Origin: an uncultured Bacteroidota bacterium | GTDB lineage: Bacteria > Bacteroidota > Bacteroidia > Chitinophagales > Chitinophagaceae | Reading direction: 5' to 3' | NCBI GenBank assembly: GCA_903881585.1 | Contig: CAIRTW010000276.1 | Coordinates: 1-52,174 of the forward strand | Length of the DNA: 52,174 nucleotides | In this document: in pieces, positions 42,041 to 52,041 of the stretch | Layout of the letters: every line of letters begins with the position of its first letter | Numbering within the stretch: position 1 is the stretch's first letter | Notes under the pieces: generated by a model | The model's database searches: none | What the model was told of the DNA's origin: nothing | The model's input: the letters and a program-made list of their open reading frames with translations, nothing else | Program-made: the position numbers and the translations under genes

Positions 42041-45000
42041 TTAGTTTTTTACAAAATGAGAAGTAGTCAAAACGGCCCCGTTGCTACGGCAAACCGCCAT
42101 AAATGTACCCTGCGGCAGATCATTGACGGAGACAGTAGCCTTGTTGTTTTCCATAGCTACAGTCTGTATCTTCTTCCCAAGCATGTCGTATATCTCTATC
42201 GTAAGGCCATTGTTTACCGCACCACTCAGCTCAAATGACAAGTCGGCATGAGCAGGGTTTGGATAAACCAACATTACAGGCGAAGCAGTCGTAACAGGCT
42301 TGTGTACCGCAGTGCCGGTTATATAAGACTTCTGCACGAATGCTACTCCCCCAATAACCTGCGATGTCTTAACCCAGAAAGACTTCGTTGCATCGGTAAC
42401 ACTGATAATATTGAACGGGTTTTCATCGCTTACGCCATCAAACAAACAATCCTGGTTTATTTCCGGATTATGGAACTTATCAAATAACACATGCGGTGTG
42501 AGCGAATCGTTACGATCATATCCCCACTGGTAGCCGGAAACAGTATTGCTGTCGCAGAAGAGCGTCTTTTCATCTTTGTACAAAAAGACATCAGGTTCTA
42601 CCGCGGTCTTCAGCGCATCGAAAACGAAACCAGAGTCGGTAAAGTCAAAGGTCGCCGCGCTGCTGCATTCTTCGAAGCCGTTTACCCACACAACATCTGT
42701 AACCACAGGGTTGCTGATATTAGCGCCGAAACTGATAAGGCAGTTGGTAGCAAATGGGCTTTGCTGTGTGTCTACTGTATTACCTGCCGATACACTCCAC
42801 GAGCTGTTCAGCGTATTATCCAGATTTACATTAGCAGCGTGGAAATTCTGATGCAGCAATCCATTGCAATAACTGAATTGACCGGCTGGTGCAGATATTA
42901 CCGGTTTGTGCGCATGTGGTTTTATAAGCAGTTTCATTGTGTCCAGGCTTGTGCAGAAACTGCCTGGAATGCTGTCCACTATAAACAAGGTATAAGCAAG
43001 GGAAACAGAATCCAGATGATGGGTAAACCTGGTGCTGATCGATTGTTCTTTTACAATACCCGATGAATCGGTATTACTTGTTGGGCTGCTGAAATATATA
43101 CTTGTATCCAGCGGGTCGCTTACCACTACCCATGTGAATTTTGTTGCCGCATCAGTTACACTTGACAATGCAGTATCAACAAAGGCTACGACGTCGCTGC
43201 ATATTGCAGTATCACGGGTAGAGACAAGGCGCGCAGTTGGCCTTACCCAAATAGAATCTATCTGGCCGGCGTTCGGGCAATTATTTGCGGTTACCACCGT
43301 TGTAAACAACACATTTTGTGTAGCGTTAGTAGTGTTGGTAAATGTATTATTCAAAACAGCGCCTCCGGAAGGATTTACAAAACTTATTCCGGAAACGGGC
43401 ACCATCGTCCAGGCAAAAGTTGCACCGGGTGTAGCGCTTTCCAGATGGTCCGTAAACGGCGCACCATTACATACAAAATGGGTGTTTGTGATCAGTAGGC
43501 GCGGAGTAGGATAGACAATATTTACAACATCATCGGTATGCGTACAACCTGCTGAAGTCATAAGCGTTACATGATACAATACTGAGCGCATCGTATCGCT
43601 GTTATTATGTAAAGCCGCAGTGTCATTTATCCGGAATGAGTCTGTTGACTCAGACGTTATTGAACCCGGTATATTCGTAATGAAATTTGCAGTGTCGCGA
43701 ACCCATATAAATGATTCAACCCCATCAGTGACGCTGGATAGCGGCTGAACAATAGGAAGATTATTACAAACAGAATCGGAGGTAGCTGTAAGCACGGGTG
43801 TCGGGTTCACTGTTACGCTTACTGCAACTGTGGTACCCGCACAGCCGCTAATATAAGGGGTAACCGAAATGGAGCCTACTACAGCGCTGGTTCCGCCATT
43901 GGTAACAGAGAATGAAGATATAGCAGATGTAGTGCCGCTTGCATCAGTTCCCAGCTTGTCCACATCATTGTTTACCCAGCTAAAAGTATAAACATCTGTA
44001 CCTGATACAGCAGTGCCCGGAGCAAAAGAAATTGCATCCGTACCTGTTCCGTTACATTTCGCCTGCGTCTGCCCGGTAATAGCTACAGCAGCTTGCGGGC
44101 GTACAGTAATAGTAAAATGCTGCGCATCGCCGCCGCCTACAGGATATACAGAGAACGTATCGGTAAGGTAGTCTGTACCCGCGTTAACTACCGTGAAACT
44201 GGCAATCGTATCTGATGCGTCTGTTGGGTCATTTGTGGTTGTGTCCAGGCTCCCGAAATTCAATCCAGAGTAGCTCCAGTGATATTGTGTTCCGGCAATT
44301 CCACCTCTGAAGGCTATAGCGCTGTAGGTAGTGTTATTACAAACCGTATCGCTGAAAATTGTGCCGTAAAGCCCTTCCACATGAAATGAGTTCACTTTAA
44401 TTACAAAAGGCACTACATTTCCTGCACACTGTCCATCGGTGGACATGATCACAGGCGTAACAGTTATGTTGGCGGTACCGTTACCCGTAGCAGTAAACGA
44501 ACTGATAGAATCGATTCCATGTGCCGCGATAGCCCCTATAGACGTATTATCGTTTGTCCACACAAAGCTATCAGCAACTCCGCCGAAAGTAAACGTACCT
44601 GTAGGCTGTCCTAAATTGAAAGCTGTATCCCTCACGGTATTGGCAACCGGTACCGGATTTACCGTTATTGTAGCAGAAGTGGTGTCGTTGCAGCCATGCG
44701 CAGAGGCTACCACTGTGATCCTTGTTATTGCAGTGGCAGTGGTAAAGGTATCAGTAGCTGTATAACCTACGATATTGTTAATTGGTTCCGTTACATATGA
44801 GCCCCGTGTGCCTATTGGAAATATATCCTGATTGTTCGTAAACCATACATAAGAAGGAGTAGCATCAGTTACCAGGTTTGTGAAAACAAGCGACGGAACT
44901 GCAAAACCATTACAATAGGTATGGTTTACCAGGTTTGTTGTCTTCGGAGTAGGAAATACAGTGACGTTGAACGTGCCAGGTGTACCCGCGCAGCGTCCTA

Positions 45001-47083
45001 TCGAGTCGGTTACAGTAAATGCAGCGGTTTGCGTAGTTGCACCAACGTTGGCCGTCACATAAGTGAAAGTTGTGTCTCCCTGGGTGGTATAACCGAGCGA
45101 AGGCAATCCCAGCAATGGATTTGTAGTTGTCCATGAATACCTGTCGAGCGGGCTTGTCTGACCGGTGAATGTAAGGCTGATCGTATCGCCACCGCATTTC
45201 TGGCGGTCCGTTGTTACGGTCACATCAGGCGTTGGGTGGGCCGTAACCGTTACAGTTCCGTTCGGGCCGTTACACTCACCAATGTGTGGTGTAACGGTAA
45301 AGGTCGTTGTAAGATCTGTATTTCCATCGTTAGTCGCAGTGGCGGATATATCACCATTCCCCTCACCGCCAAATCCAACATCAGTATTATCACTTGACCA
45401 GGAAAAAGTGGTGATAGCAGGGTCGGTCAAACCAGAAAAATGAACCGCAGCAGCGGCCTGGTTACAGAAAGTATCACTTGCATTGGATACAGACGGCGTT
45501 GGATGAACGGTGATCGTATAGGTAAGGACACTGCTTTGGCAGGTGGTTACCGTTGAGGTAGCCACCACAGAGATCGTAGCCGTAGAATCCGTAAAACCGA
45601 CATTATTAAGTGTAAAACCAGGTATGGTTGCCGTAGTTCCTGCACTTACTATCCCGATCGAAGGCCTGTTATTTGACCATGCAAAAGTGGCATTCTCATC
45701 ATCAGATTGAAGAACTATATCGTCATGAATATCCTGGTTACAAAAAGTATTGTCACCCTCATTTCCAGCAACCGATACATCAGGCAATGGATTTACCGTA
45801 GCATCAACAGTGTTCTGCACGCCAGTGCAGCCCGCAGCAGTTGCAGTAAATATATAAGTGCCCGAATTGTCTGTTGTTGCAATAGGAAAGGATGGATTCA
45901 ATAAAGTAGAAGTAAAGCCGCCGGGGCCAGACCAGGCATACGATACATTTGTTCCGCCTGTCACACCTCCAGAAAGATTCAATGTGTTACCTGTGCATAT
46001 AGGGCCATTGCTCGTTGGGCTTACTGAAGTAACCGGTTCGTTTACCGTTACTGTCAATGTTTTCGCTACAACCGTACAGCCTGCGCCGTCATCGGCAGTT
46101 AGCGTATATATACCTGAATTGGCCGTGGTTGCAGTTTCAATAGACTGATTCTGTCCGCTAAGCGCCACTAAAAGGCCTGGGCCTGTCCATGAAAAAGTAT
46201 TCGCCCAGTTGGAGGTTCCTACAATAGATCCCGTAAGCGTTAATGAGTGGCCTGTGCATACAGGGCCTGCATCAACACTAGCTGTTATACCATTAACTAC
46301 TACTGCGGACGTACTAAAAGTGCTGGAGCATCCTGAAGAATTAGTTACAACAACTGCATAAACACCAGCAGCGTTTGGTTGAACATTAGTTATATCCTGT
46401 GTAGCATGTGTTGAAGTAAATGAGTTCGGCCCGCTCCACGCAAATGTAGCGCCGCCGCCAGTTGGGCTTGCCGCCAAAGTCAGGGTCGTTCCCTGGCATA
46501 CCGGGTTTGGTGTAGCGCTGGCAGTAAAACCTGTAGGCAGTCCATTCACAGTAACCTGTGCTGTGCTGGTGCAACCGGCAAGGGTATAAGTAATATCGGC
46601 AGTGCCTGTTCCCAGTCCGGTTACAATACCTGTACCCCCACCTACCGATACATTCTCGGCCAGCGTGGTCCACGTTCCCACCCCTGTTGCATCAGTCAAT
46701 GTGGTAGTCCCGTTCAGGCACAACCCTAATGTTCCGGTTGGAACAGCAGGTACCTGGTTTACCGTAACACTGACCGAATAGGTGCCGGCTACGGCACAGG
46801 CTCCATTACCACCTGCGCCGGGAGTAACAACAACCGTATAAACGGTGGTCCCCACTGCCGGTGTTGCAGTAACGGAAAATGTATTTGCTGCGTCAACACC
46901 GCTGCCCGTCCAGGCATAGGTAAATCCGGTGCCCCCAGGATCGCTGCTCAGTGAAAGCGTTATTGTACTGCTGCCACATAAGGTTACGACCGGGGTTATT
47001 GCACAACCCGGAATGGCATACCCAAACCTGGCTCCGGTACAGAAAATCAGGATAAGGGCGATTTTTTTGAAAACCTGTTTCAT
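42041..47083 (-). CDS. Giant T9SS-secreted adhesin with about 17 Ig/PKD-like domains
   Basis: 1680 aa from the ATG at 47083, chosen because MKQVFKKIALILIFCTGARFGYA is a good signal peptide; the frame runs on to 47122. The body is a string of Ig-like and PKD-like units of about 80-90 aa: the first five have the pattern CxG.TLTL..S....Y.W.GP.GF, and later ones carry CN/FCNQ starts, ATFAWSNN strands and TVTVNPTP linkers. It ends in a T9SS sorting domain (MLVYPNPAHADLSFELS ... LPQGTFMAVCRSNGAVLTTSHFVKN). An OmpA/TSP3 barrel protein follows in the operon. Likely a cell-surface adhesin. A TATGTTTG box lies about 70 bases upstream. Confidence 0.9.
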   Translation of the reverse strand: MKQVFKKIALILIFCTGARFGYAIPGCAITPVVTLCGSSTITLSLSSDPGGTGFTYAWTGSGVDAANTFSVTATPAVGTTVYTVVVTPGAGGNGACAVAGTYSVSVTVNQVPAVPTGTLGLCLNGTTTLTDATGVGTWTTLAENVSVGGGTGIVTGLGTGTADITYTLAGCTSTAQVTVNGLPTGFTASATPNPVCQGTTLTLAASPTGGGATFAWSGPNSFTSTHATQDITNVQPNAAGVYAVVVTNSSGCSSTFSTSAVVVNGITASVDAGPVCTGHSLTLTGSIVGTSNWANTFSWTGPGLLVALSGQNQSIETATTANSGIYTLTADDGAGCTVVAKTLTVTVNEPVTSVSPTSNGPICTGNTLNLSGGVTGGTNVSYAWSGPGGFTSTLLNPSFPIATTDNSGTYIFTATAAGCTGVQNTVDATVNPLPDVSVAGNEGDNTFCNQDIHDDIVLQSDDENATFAWSNNRPSIGIVSAGTTATIPGFTLNNVGFTDSTATISVVATSTVTTCQSSVLTYTITVHPTPSVSNASDTFCNQAAAAVHFSGLTDPAITTFSWSSDNTDVGFGGEGNGDISATATNDGNTDLTTTFTVTPHIGECNGPNGTVTVTAHPTPDVTVTTDRQKCGGDTISLTFTGQTSPLDRYSWTTTNPLLGLPSLGYTTQGDTTFTYVTANVGATTQTAAFTVTDSIGRCAGTPGTFNVTVFPTPKTTNLVNHTYCNGFAVPSLVFTNLVTDATPSYVWFTNNQDIFPIGTRGSYVTEPINNIVGYTATDTFTTATAITRITVVASAHGCNDTTSATITVNPVPVANTVRDTAFNLGQPTGTFTFGGVADSFVWTNDNTSIGAIAAHGIDSISSFTATGNGTANITVTPVIMSTDGQCAGNVVPFVIKVNSFHVEGLYGTIFSDTVCNNTTYSAIAFRGGIAGTQYHWSYSGLNFGSLDTTTNDPTDASDTIASFTVVNAGTDYLTDTFSVYPVGGGDAQHFTITVRPQAAVAITGQTQAKCNGTGTDAISFAPGTAVSGTDVYTFSWVNNDVDKLGTDASGTTSAISSFSVTNGGTSAVVGSISVTPYISGCAGTTVAVSVTVNPTPVLTATSDSVCNNLPIVQPLSSVTDGVESFIWVRDTANFITNIPGSITSESTDSFRINDTAALHNNSDTMRSVLYHVTLMTSAGCTHTDDVVNIVYPTPRLLITNTHFVCNGAPFTDHLESATPGATFAWTMVPVSGISFVNPSGGAVLNNTFTNTTNATQNVLFTTVVTANNCPNAGQIDSIWVRPTARLVSTRDTAICSDVVAFVDTALSSVTDAATKFTWVVVSDPLDTSIYFSSPTSNTDSSGIVKEQSISTRFTHHLDSVSLAYTLFIVDSIPGSFCTSLDTMKLLIKPHAHKPVISAPAGQFSYCNGLLHQNFHAANVNLDNTLNSSWSVSAGNTVDTQQSPFATNCLISFGANISNPVVTDVVWVNGFEECSSAATFDFTDSGFVFDALKTAVEPDVFLYKDEKTLFCDSNTVSGYQWGYDRNDSLTPHVLFDKFHNPEINQDCLFDGVSDENPFNIISVTDATKSFWVKTSQVIGGVAFVQKSYITGTAVHKPVTTASPVMLVYPNPAHADLSFELSGAVNNGLTIEIYDMLGKKIQTVAMENNKATVSVNDLPQGTFMAVCRSNGAVLTTSHFVKN

Positions 47084-47150
47084 GTTCGTTGGGGAAATTT
47101 GAAGTAAAGTATATTTTTTCATGTTTTAAGGAAATTACTAAATTGGAGCG

Positions 47151-47158
47151 CAAACATA
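47151..47158 (-). promoter_or_regulatory. Bacteroidota -7 box (TATGTTTG) for the adhesin operon
   Basis: The minus strand reads TATGTTTG, a full TAnnTTTG match, giving a leader of about 65 bases. The 176-base gap to the divergent gene at 47260 should also hold that gene's promoter, but no full consensus was found there. Confidence 0.45.
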
Positions 47159-47259
47159 ATAATTTGCAAACTGTAATGCAAGCTAAATCGATATTTTTTG
47201 AGGAATTAACTAAAAAGTCGAATTCAAGTATTAGATTTATGGCGTATAAAATTTATAAA

Positions 47260-48276
47260 ATGAACAGGCGAATTTATTTCTACTTCTTGTGCTTAATGCT
47301 GATATCTGTTAACTCTTTTTCACAGGAAATAAAAGGAGATGTATTGTGGGTCAATACTTTTACTCCGGCCACCATCAAATTTCCTGAAAACATAATGAGC
47401 GCTGAAGCCACCTGCTCAGATGGCATGTACCAGCTCAACCAAAAAGACAACAAACTCGTTATAAGCCCTGTTGCAGAAAAAAAAACCACCGCCTTGCACT
47501 ATCATTGTTCAAGAGGGTGGCCGTACGCATACATTTAAAGTGGTCTTCCAGGACAATAATGCAGATATCGACCTCGACAAGTCTTACCTGGACCTCCATA
47601 CGATGGACTTGCTGAAGCAAAGAGTAGCGTATGTTGCCGCCAACAAACAAAATGCCGGCAAAGACGATGCGTTGCCCCCCCGCCGCCCGTAGATGCGCCA
47701 CCACCACCAGCACCTGCTCACCGGCAAGAGGCTGCTCCGGCCACAGATAGCGCCTTTATCCCTTTCGATGGCAAAAAGGTGTACCGCGCCCAGTTGAATT
47801 CGATAGTTCTTGACAAAATAAAAAAAGTAAATAAAAACCTGGAAGCATTGGGCAGCCAGTCTTCTTCGGCCGGGCTAAAAAAGCAGGCGATGACTAACAT
47901 CATGGCGTTTTTCAACAACAAGCAGACCGTATTGGTTGAAGTAAGGAATAAAAATAAGACCCCATTTAAGAAGCCCATCATGCAATACTTAAATGACTTC
48001 TCCAGGTTGCCCTATGCCAAGGTAACTATTGAAGATGCCGAACTCACCTTTGTAGGTAACTTTGTAAAAAATGAAGACGGCTCGTATCACGGTATCGTAG
48101 TAGTTCAGCAAACATTCACCGGTTACATAGAAAACAAGCCTGTGTATCGGGACACAACAAAAAAGGATATTGAAATAGATGTCCGGTTCACAGAACAGGT
48201 CAAAGATGGCGATGTAAAACAATTAATTGACGTTTTCCTCGGCAACATATCTGTTTCACAGGGTGGTAACAACTAA
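47260..48276 (+). pseudogene. DUF4138/TraN-like secreted protein gene with two homopolymer frameshifts
   Basis: The ATG at 47260 gives a signal peptide MNRRIYFYFLCLMLISVNSFSQ and IKGDVLWVNTFTPATIKFPE, a VirB9/TraN-like N-terminal beta domain. The frame shifts by +1 at an A9 tract (47477-47485) into TIIVQEGGRTHTFKVVFQDN, and back at a C7 tract (47675-47681), which opens a proline-rich linker, then AFIPFDGKKVYRAQLNS to the stop at 48276. A8 and C8 would give one chain of 338 aa. The two changes cancel, so they may be sequencing errors, reversible slippage, or real decay. The domain match to DUF4138 is by pattern only. Confidence 0.7.
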
Positions 48277-48315
48277 ACCATCCCGCTCATTACTTGCAAA
48301 GCGATCCTGTAAAAA

Positions 48316-50259
48316 ATGGAACACAACATATACGCTCATTTCATAAAACGAACAATTGCGATAATTGTACTATCTGTTACCGGCATCACAGGCGCAGCTG
48401 CGCGCGGTACTACTATTACCGCAAAAGACAGGGAAAACATAATAGCATCGGCTACCCTAACCCTCACTACTTTTATCAAAGACATTGATATTGTTTCTGA
48501 TGAAAATTACCCGGTCTCCGCTAAGACCGGCACAATAGACATGGCGTTCAACTCGCAGGATTATATCTGCAAAAAAAATGCCACCATCGAAGATGACATG
48601 GACCCATCTGTTCACACATCAGGCAAGTCAGAAATAACTATTGCAGATTATTTGAACAACCTGATGACGACCTTTAAAAGGCGGGATACCACCTACTTTA
48701 AGCCGTTTGATATATTGTGCATCAAACTGGCAAAGGATAAGAGCATGTACATACAAGTCCCTTTCGTGGAATTGCTGAACGGCACCGACATGAACGGCAC
48801 GCCTTATACGAAAAACAACAGGATCGCATCGATTACTATTACCCAGTCTTCAAATGGTGAGTGGAAATCGATCATTACAGCTATCAGCTTCTATGACCCG
48901 GCAAAATATAAAAACGAAGGCTGCATCGAAATAGCCGGAGCAAACCCTGACCCTGTTGTAAAAACTGACGACAAAAAACCGGATAGTTACTATCCCTATA
49001 TGCTGCTGAGGGGCTCGCGCCTGTTGGCCGAGAGCAAGTATGCCGAGGCTTATTTCTCGTTAAAGGAAGCGGAACAAAGCCCGATTGAAGCGGCTAAAGC
49101 AAAACAGAAAATAACGGAGTTGTACGATAATATGCGCGCAGCCGGCAGCCAGGGAGTGAACGATGCCCTGAGCGGGGTCCTGACCCTGAAAGGACGCGAC
49201 CTGGAATCAACCCATAAATACCAGCAGGCCTGCCAATACTATTCCTATGCTTTAGACCTCAACCCAACAAGTGCAGATCTTAGAAACCGCAAATCAGGAA
49301 TGGATGATAAAGCATCCTTTCAAAAACAATTAAGTGAGAATTTTGATAAACAACAGTATGCCCAGGGTATCTCTGATTACACGATAGCTATCAGCAGAGA
49401 CCCCGAGAATTCCGGCCTGTACATTGGCCGTGCAAAATGCTATGGACAGTTGAACAATGACCGGGAAGCAAAAAATGACTTTAACAAAGCAGCAAATTAC
49501 GACCCGTCCAACAGGGAAGTATATTATTGGAAAGGAAAATATTTTGAGCAGAAAAACTCGATCATTGCCTATGACAGCGCATACGCCGCATTCATTTCCT
49601 TTGTTGCCAAATCAGACGACAAACTTGACCCTGCCGCCCAATCGGCTGCGGCAGAGGCTACATTTTGTAAGGGTATGAGCCTTTATATGCAAGGTGTGTT
49701 CCCCGAAGCAATAGATTCATTCGCGGCTGCCATAAAACAAAAAGAACAATATAGCGGGAAAGAACAATACAAAGAAGCCTGGTGCTACCAGGGCTGTTGT
49801 TACCTCAAAATTAATGAAACCGAAAAAGCCTTCAAATGTTTTTCCAGGTCATCTGAAATAGACGACAAATACCCGGATGCCCATTTCCGGTATGGCGAGG
49901 CATTGCTGCGTGCCGGCGGGAAAAAAAATTCAGACAAAGGGATCATTGAAATGGAAAAAGGGATCGGTCTTCTGTCGAGTATAAAAAATGATAACTGGTA
50001 CTCCTGGAACAGTGAAATGGGCGACGCATTGTCGCAAAATCAAAGATATGATGAGGCGATCGTTTATTATGACAAGTGCGTTGACGAGAATTCTGATCCC
50101 GAGTACACCCTGAGGCGTGGAGAATGTTATATGCACAAAGGCGAAAAAGATAAGGCAAGAAGTGACTATCAGAAATACCTGGATCAGTGCAAGAAGAAAA
50201 ATATTCCCCAGGCTATGCGTTTTCAAAGGGATAATGATGAGATCAACAAGGGAAAATGA
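48316..50259 (+). CDS. TPR-repeat protein, probably periplasmic
   Basis: 647 aa. Residues about 9-30 form a membrane or signal segment (RTIAIIVLSVTGITGAAARG). An N-terminal domain of unknown type (about 35-215) precedes at least eight tetratricopeptide repeats (about 225-640) with the usual W/Y-LG-A-P spacing: SKYAEAYFSLKEAEQSP, HKYQQACQYYSYALDLNP, QQYAQGISDYTIAISRDPENSGLY, NREAKNDFNKAANYDPSN, GVFPEAIDSFAAAIKQK, NETEKAFKCFSRSSEID, QRYDEAIVYYDKCVDEN and EKDKARSDYQKYLDQC. TPR arrays bind other proteins. It lies 39 bases after the DUF4138-like gene, so the two belong to one unit. Confidence 0.85.
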   Translation: MEHNIYAHFIKRTIAIIVLSVTGITGAAARGTTITAKDRENIIASATLTLTTFIKDIDIVSDENYPVSAKTGTIDMAFNSQDYICKKNATIEDDMDPSVHTSGKSEITIADYLNNLMTTFKRRDTTYFKPFDILCIKLAKDKSMYIQVPFVELLNGTDMNGTPYTKNNRIASITITQSSNGEWKSIITAISFYDPAKYKNEGCIEIAGANPDPVVKTDDKKPDSYYPYMLLRGSRLLAESKYAEAYFSLKEAEQSPIEAAKAKQKITELYDNMRAAGSQGVNDALSGVLTLKGRDLESTHKYQQACQYYSYALDLNPTSADLRNRKSGMDDKASFQKQLSENFDKQQYAQGISDYTIAISRDPENSGLYIGRAKCYGQLNNDREAKNDFNKAANYDPSNREVYYWKGKYFEQKNSIIAYDSAYAAFISFVAKSDDKLDPAAQSAAAEATFCKGMSLYMQGVFPEAIDSFAAAIKQKEQYSGKEQYKEAWCYQGCCYLKINETEKAFKCFSRSSEIDDKYPDAHFRYGEALLRAGGKKNSDKGIIEMEKGIGLLSSIKNDNWYSWNSEMGDALSQNQRYDEAIVYYDKCVDENSDPEYTLRRGECYMHKGEKDKARSDYQKYLDQCKKKNIPQAMRFQRDNDEINKGK

Positions 50260-50534
50260 TTTTTTGCAGGCTGATTATATGCGAAATGAAAGCTCAAATA
50301 GCTATACTTAAGTCAACTACAAGTTAAATACAGTACAATCTGAACAAAAAGCGCGGCGAAAGGCGAATTTGGCACGATTTTGAGACTTTATGCACTGTAG
50401 TGGAAAAATAAATTACAATGAGCTGGCACTTATTTGATAAGAAACCCATAATTTTGGTTGTTAATAGGAAAATAACTTTGGGTTCATGCCAATTTTATTA
50501 TACGATTGATACTTTGATTTACTTTTTAATAAAA

Positions 50535-51002
50535 ATGAAAAGAAAATTAGTTTTACTCCTGGCTTTGGCACTTCTCTGTGCGCCCTGTGCATCATTTGCA
50601 CAGCGGGTGGTGGAGAATGCACGGAGGGAGGCAATGTTGGTTCCGGCACGCGGTGTAGCTTCGCTGCCGGACCGCAAGGCATGTGCAGTTGCCAACCGCT
50701 CTCCCGACCGTACCATAACAGTAAGAGTAGAGGAGTCTGTGCTGCAAAATGATTATCTCGAAAAAAAGATACGGGAGGTTGCAAAGATAGGCCCAAGGGA
50801 ACAGAAATTCATTGGCTATACTGGCTGCGATGCGGATGCGCTTGGGCAGAAATGTGTAGGGTATAAAATAATTGTGGCCTACTACGATGAAGTTCGGGTT
50901 GTTCCCCATATGAAGGCCTCCTCCCCCATGGCAGCCCACCCCCGGAGTGGCGAAGCATCTGGCCTGCAAGGCGATAACAGCAGCCAAGGTAAAAGCAATT
51001 AA
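50535..51002 (+). CDS. Small secreted protein of unknown function
   Basis: 155 aa from the ATG at 50535, giving a signal peptide MKRKLVLLLALALLCAPCASFAQ; the frame stays open to 50418 without a plausible N-terminus. The mature part has four Cys (ACAV, GC, KC) and a beta-rich stretch (TITVRVEESVLQNDYLEKKI ... FIGYTGCDADALGQKCVGYKIIVAYYDE). It resembles no family I recognise. It lies in the same direction as the TPR gene, 275 bases downstream, and a 20-base perfect palindrome follows it. Confidence 0.7.
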   Translation: MKRKLVLLLALALLCAPCASFAQRVVENARREAMLVPARGVASLPDRKACAVANRSPDRTITVRVEESVLQNDYLEKKIREVAKIGPREQKFIGYTGCDADALGQKCVGYKIIVAYYDEVRVVPHMKASSPMAAHPRSGEASGLQGDNSSQGKSN

Positions 51003-51028
51003 GACATTTTACGGTCACACCTCAACGA

Positions 51029-51048
51029 CTTAATACGGCCGTATTAAG
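51029..51048. promoter_or_regulatory. Perfect 20-base palindrome
   Basis: CTTAATACGGCCGTATTAAG is its own reverse complement over all 20 bases. There is no T tract, so it is not a normal terminator; a dimeric protein site or a recombination-related site is possible. It lies between the small secreted protein and the truncated lipoprotein. Confidence 0.6.
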
Positions 51049-51119
51049 CCCTATAGTTATTTATACAATGAGTCTGAACTGGCAGGCGTTTCAACCAGGC
51101 GCCAACCCAGCCAAAACAT

Positions 51120-52037
51120 TCATTGCAAAAATTGGCCTGCCCTACCGCTCCTGGTACGCCTCCCCATCTGCCTGCTATAGCTACTATATAAATACATCGC
51201 GTCACTCACATTTACTGTGATTCCTACGTCAGTATTAGAAACCAACACCGACTTAATGAAAATAACAACACCTTTTTTTTCTGTAGCTATCGCGCTGGCA
51301 ATGTGCATCGGTTGTTCAAAAAGCAAAGAACAATCACCCTCCCACTCCTCACTATTGCTGCCAGCCACATCATATAACATGACTGCTACCGTCACACCAA
51401 CAACTTTTTTCTCAACACCATATCGCAGCATCAACATAATTGTTTTCAAGTATTTACTTTTCGTATTCAACGCCAATTTTTTAACCTGTGTCAAATACCT
51501 ATCAAAATCGTCTATTAATTTTTGGCTGATTTCGTCCATGTAATATGTTCTACCCTTATGGAATTCAAACGCTTCAAAACCGCTATATACGGAATTGTAT
51601 GGCTTGATACTACCTGTCTGCAACTTCATTTTTTTATTAGATAGCCTTTCGCCACTAATAGTTTCGTCAATCGTTTTCTTGAAAAAATCAACAATACGAA
51701 AACGTACTGGTTTCACAACCTTAACAACTTGCGGATTCTTCTTATCAGCTATGGCTTTCTTGAAAATGTCAGCAGGCACAATACCACCTAATTTTACTTT
51801 TAGGTCTTCGTATGTATCTCTATATAGTTTTTCAGCCTTAAATAAGTTGCCAATTAATGTACCATTTTTAGCAGATGCCTTTGGCTCATTTTTTTTGCCC
51901 TCTTTATTAATCCAATCGCCTGTATGTACCTTTTCTCCGGGGAATACTATTAGGCGGTTGTTATCGTAACAAATAGATGCGTATATGGCGCACACGCCAT
52001 CTTTCTTCGGGTTTCGTAAATAAAAATTAATCGTCAT
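51120..52037 (-). pseudogene. Tyrosine integrase truncated after the core-binding domain
   Basis: The first 210 residues are a Bacteroidota-type site-specific integrase: arm-binding domain (MTINFYLRNPKKDGVCAIYASICYDNNRLIV ... about 1-95) and SAM-like core-binding domain (about 110-207; SVYSGFEAFEFHKGRTYYMDEISQKLIDDFDRYLTQ and NTKSKYLKTIMLML). The catalytic domain (R-K-H-x-x-R-H-Y) should follow but is absent: residues 211-305 read VTVAVMLYDVAGSNSEEWEG and so on, the antisense of a truncated lipoprotein gene. It cannot recombine DNA by itself. An excisionase-like HTH gene lies upstream. Confidence 0.82.
51256..51405 (+). pseudogene. Truncated lipoprotein gene (first about 50 residues)
   Basis: The ATG at 51256 opens a clear lipoprotein signal, MKITTPFFSVAIALAMCIGC with the lipid Cys20, then SKSKEQSPSHSSLLLPATSYNM. 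After about residue 50 the open frame runs into DNA that is, on the other strand, the core-binding domain of the integrase, so the original C-terminal part is missing. The remnant is 3'-truncated at the junction (about 51405). Confidence 0.6.
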
Positions 52038-52041
52038 GGTA

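Noticed and set aside
51068..51220. 50-residue ORF between the palindrome and the integrase end
   Set aside because: No homology pattern, no promoter box, and it overlaps the integrase tail; likely chance.
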